From JAIYDJ01 sp031400505 (GTDB lineage Bacteria > Pseudomonadota > Alphaproteobacteria > Rhodobacterales > Rhodobacteraceae): 6,719 nucleotides of DNA. The DNA is taken from positions 1 to 6,719 of the forward strand of contig JANNPZ010000076.1 of assembly GCA_031400505.1 (NCBI GenBank), in the 5' to 3' direction. Made by a program: the position numbers and the translations under genes. Under the pieces are notes generated by a model. The model worked only from the letters and a program-made list of their open reading frames with translations. It did not search any database and had not been told where the DNA came from. Of the stretch, positions 6,289-6,719 are shown piece after piece; position 1 is the first letter of the stretch, and the number at the start of each line of letters is the position of its first letter.

Positions 6289-6492
6289 ATGGGCGTCCAT
6301 TTGGACGGCCCAAGAGGTTTTGGGGTTTCTCGGCTGGAAGTGATCGAGGGACCCAGTGGGCGGCTGCGGCGCACGAGAGCTGAGCGCGCACGGATTGCGG
6401 CGGAAAGCAAGATGCCCGGGGTGACAGTGGCCGATGTTGCGCGCAAGCATGGCACGACCCGTTGGCAGATCTACGATTGGCGCAAGCAGATA
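6289..6492 (+). pseudogene. tnpA: IS66 TnpA, 3'-truncated
   Basis: This is the small DNA-binding protein of IS66 elements. About 68 residues are recognisable: MGVHLDGPRGFGVSRLEVIE, a basic stretch, then a helix-turn-helix GVTVADVARKHGTTRWQIYDWRK (residues about 44-66), the hallmark of the IS66 TnpA/OrfA group. After WRKQ the match ends and the frame runs into tnpC sequence out of frame until a stop at 6568-6570, giving a chimeric tail. The frame is open upstream to a GTG at 6232, with GGAGG at about 6257; the ATG at 6289 is chosen because family similarity begins there. It is unlikely to be active. Confidence 0.78.
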
Positions 6493-6496
6493 CGCA

Positions 6497-6719
6497 ACCC
6501 GCGCGCCGGTGCTGGACCCAGGCCGAAAGGCCACAAAGAGCGGTTACTTCTGGGCCGTCGTATCAGATGATCGTGGATATGGGGGTGCTGGACCGCCGAT
6601 TGTGCTGTTCCACTACGCCCCCGGCCGGGGGCAGGTGCATCCGCTGAAGTTCCTCGCCGGGTATCAGGGCCGGTTCCTGCAATGCGATGCCTATCAGTCC
6701 TACAATGCGCTGACCGGGA
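6497..6719 (+). pseudogene. tnpC: IS66 TnpC transposase fragment, runs off window
   Basis: This frame reads TRAPVLDPGRKATKSGYFWAV, SDDRGYGG, GPPIVLFHYAPGRGQVHPLKFLAGYQGRFLQCDAYQSYNALTG. It is the catalytic core of the large IS66 DDE transposase, including what is probably its second catalytic Asp in QCDAY (near 6680). The zinc-finger and first-Asp regions that should precede it are missing, and it is out of frame with the preceding tnpA. No start codon or ribosome site of its own is seen. The 3' part lies beyond the window, so whether it is otherwise intact is unknown. Confidence 0.8.

Larger units (their letters stand above)
6188..6719 (+). mobile_element. IS66-family element, internally deleted, cut by window end
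   Basis: The left end is placed at 6188, where GTAAGCGCC begins. IS66-family elements have terminal repeats starting with GTAA and duplicate 8 bp of target, so GGTCCAGC at 6180-6187 would be the duplication if the other end carries it. Inside are a tnpA 5' part (6289 to about 6492) joined directly to a middle part of tnpC (from about 6497). The rest of tnpA, all of tnpB and the first part of tnpC are missing. The right end lies outside the window. The element interrupts the IS3 remnant. Confidence 0.72.

Noticed and set aside
5761..6534. A 257-codon open frame on the - strand across the IS debris
   Set aside because: It runs antisense through two different IS remnants and across their junction, so it cannot be a real conserved protein.

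Overview
The window looks like chromosomal DNA of an alphaproteobacterium, most likely of the Rhodobacteraceae (Roseobacter group). The basis is GC-rich codon use, an initiator tRNA of alphaproteobacterial type, a ribose-type sugar ABC operon with an IclR-family regulator, and IS3 and IS66 family remnants of a kind common in that group. This assignment is inference; the window has no taxonomic marker beyond the tRNA.

Layout. (1) 1-139: an initiator tRNA-fMet(CAU) on the + strand, probably the last gene of an rRNA operon whose 5S gene would lie just left of the window, followed by a short terminator-like hairpin. (2) About 187-614: no convincing gene; it holds an 11-bp tandem repeat. (3) 615-1391, - strand: an IclR-family transcriptional regulator. 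(4) 1460-1490: a strong intrinsic terminator on the - strand. (5) 1544-5478, - strand: a three-gene sugar ABC importer operon transcribed in the order ATPase, permease, periplasmic binding protein. A promoter with a perfect TTGACA -35 box lies at about 5525-5554. The binding protein resembles E. coli YtfQ (galactofuranose binding) and other CUT2-family sugar binders. (6) 5628-6719: insertion-sequence debris on the + strand. An IS3-family orfB remnant with several frameshifts is cut at about 6187 by an IS66-family element, itself internally deleted, which runs off the right edge.

How the genes work together: the binding protein captures a sugar in the periplasm, the CUT2-type permease passes it through the inner membrane, and the double-domain ATPase drives transport. 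The IclR protein downstream is the obvious candidate regulator, with the sugar or a catabolite as effector. No catabolic enzyme lies in the window, so the substrate cannot be fixed.

I did not find a new defence, CRISPR or biosynthetic system. The more interesting points are the promoter that coincides with the first ATG of the ATPase frame and so argues for a downstream GTG start, the structured permease/binding-protein spacer, an extra hydrophobic insertion in the permease, and the nested IS debris.
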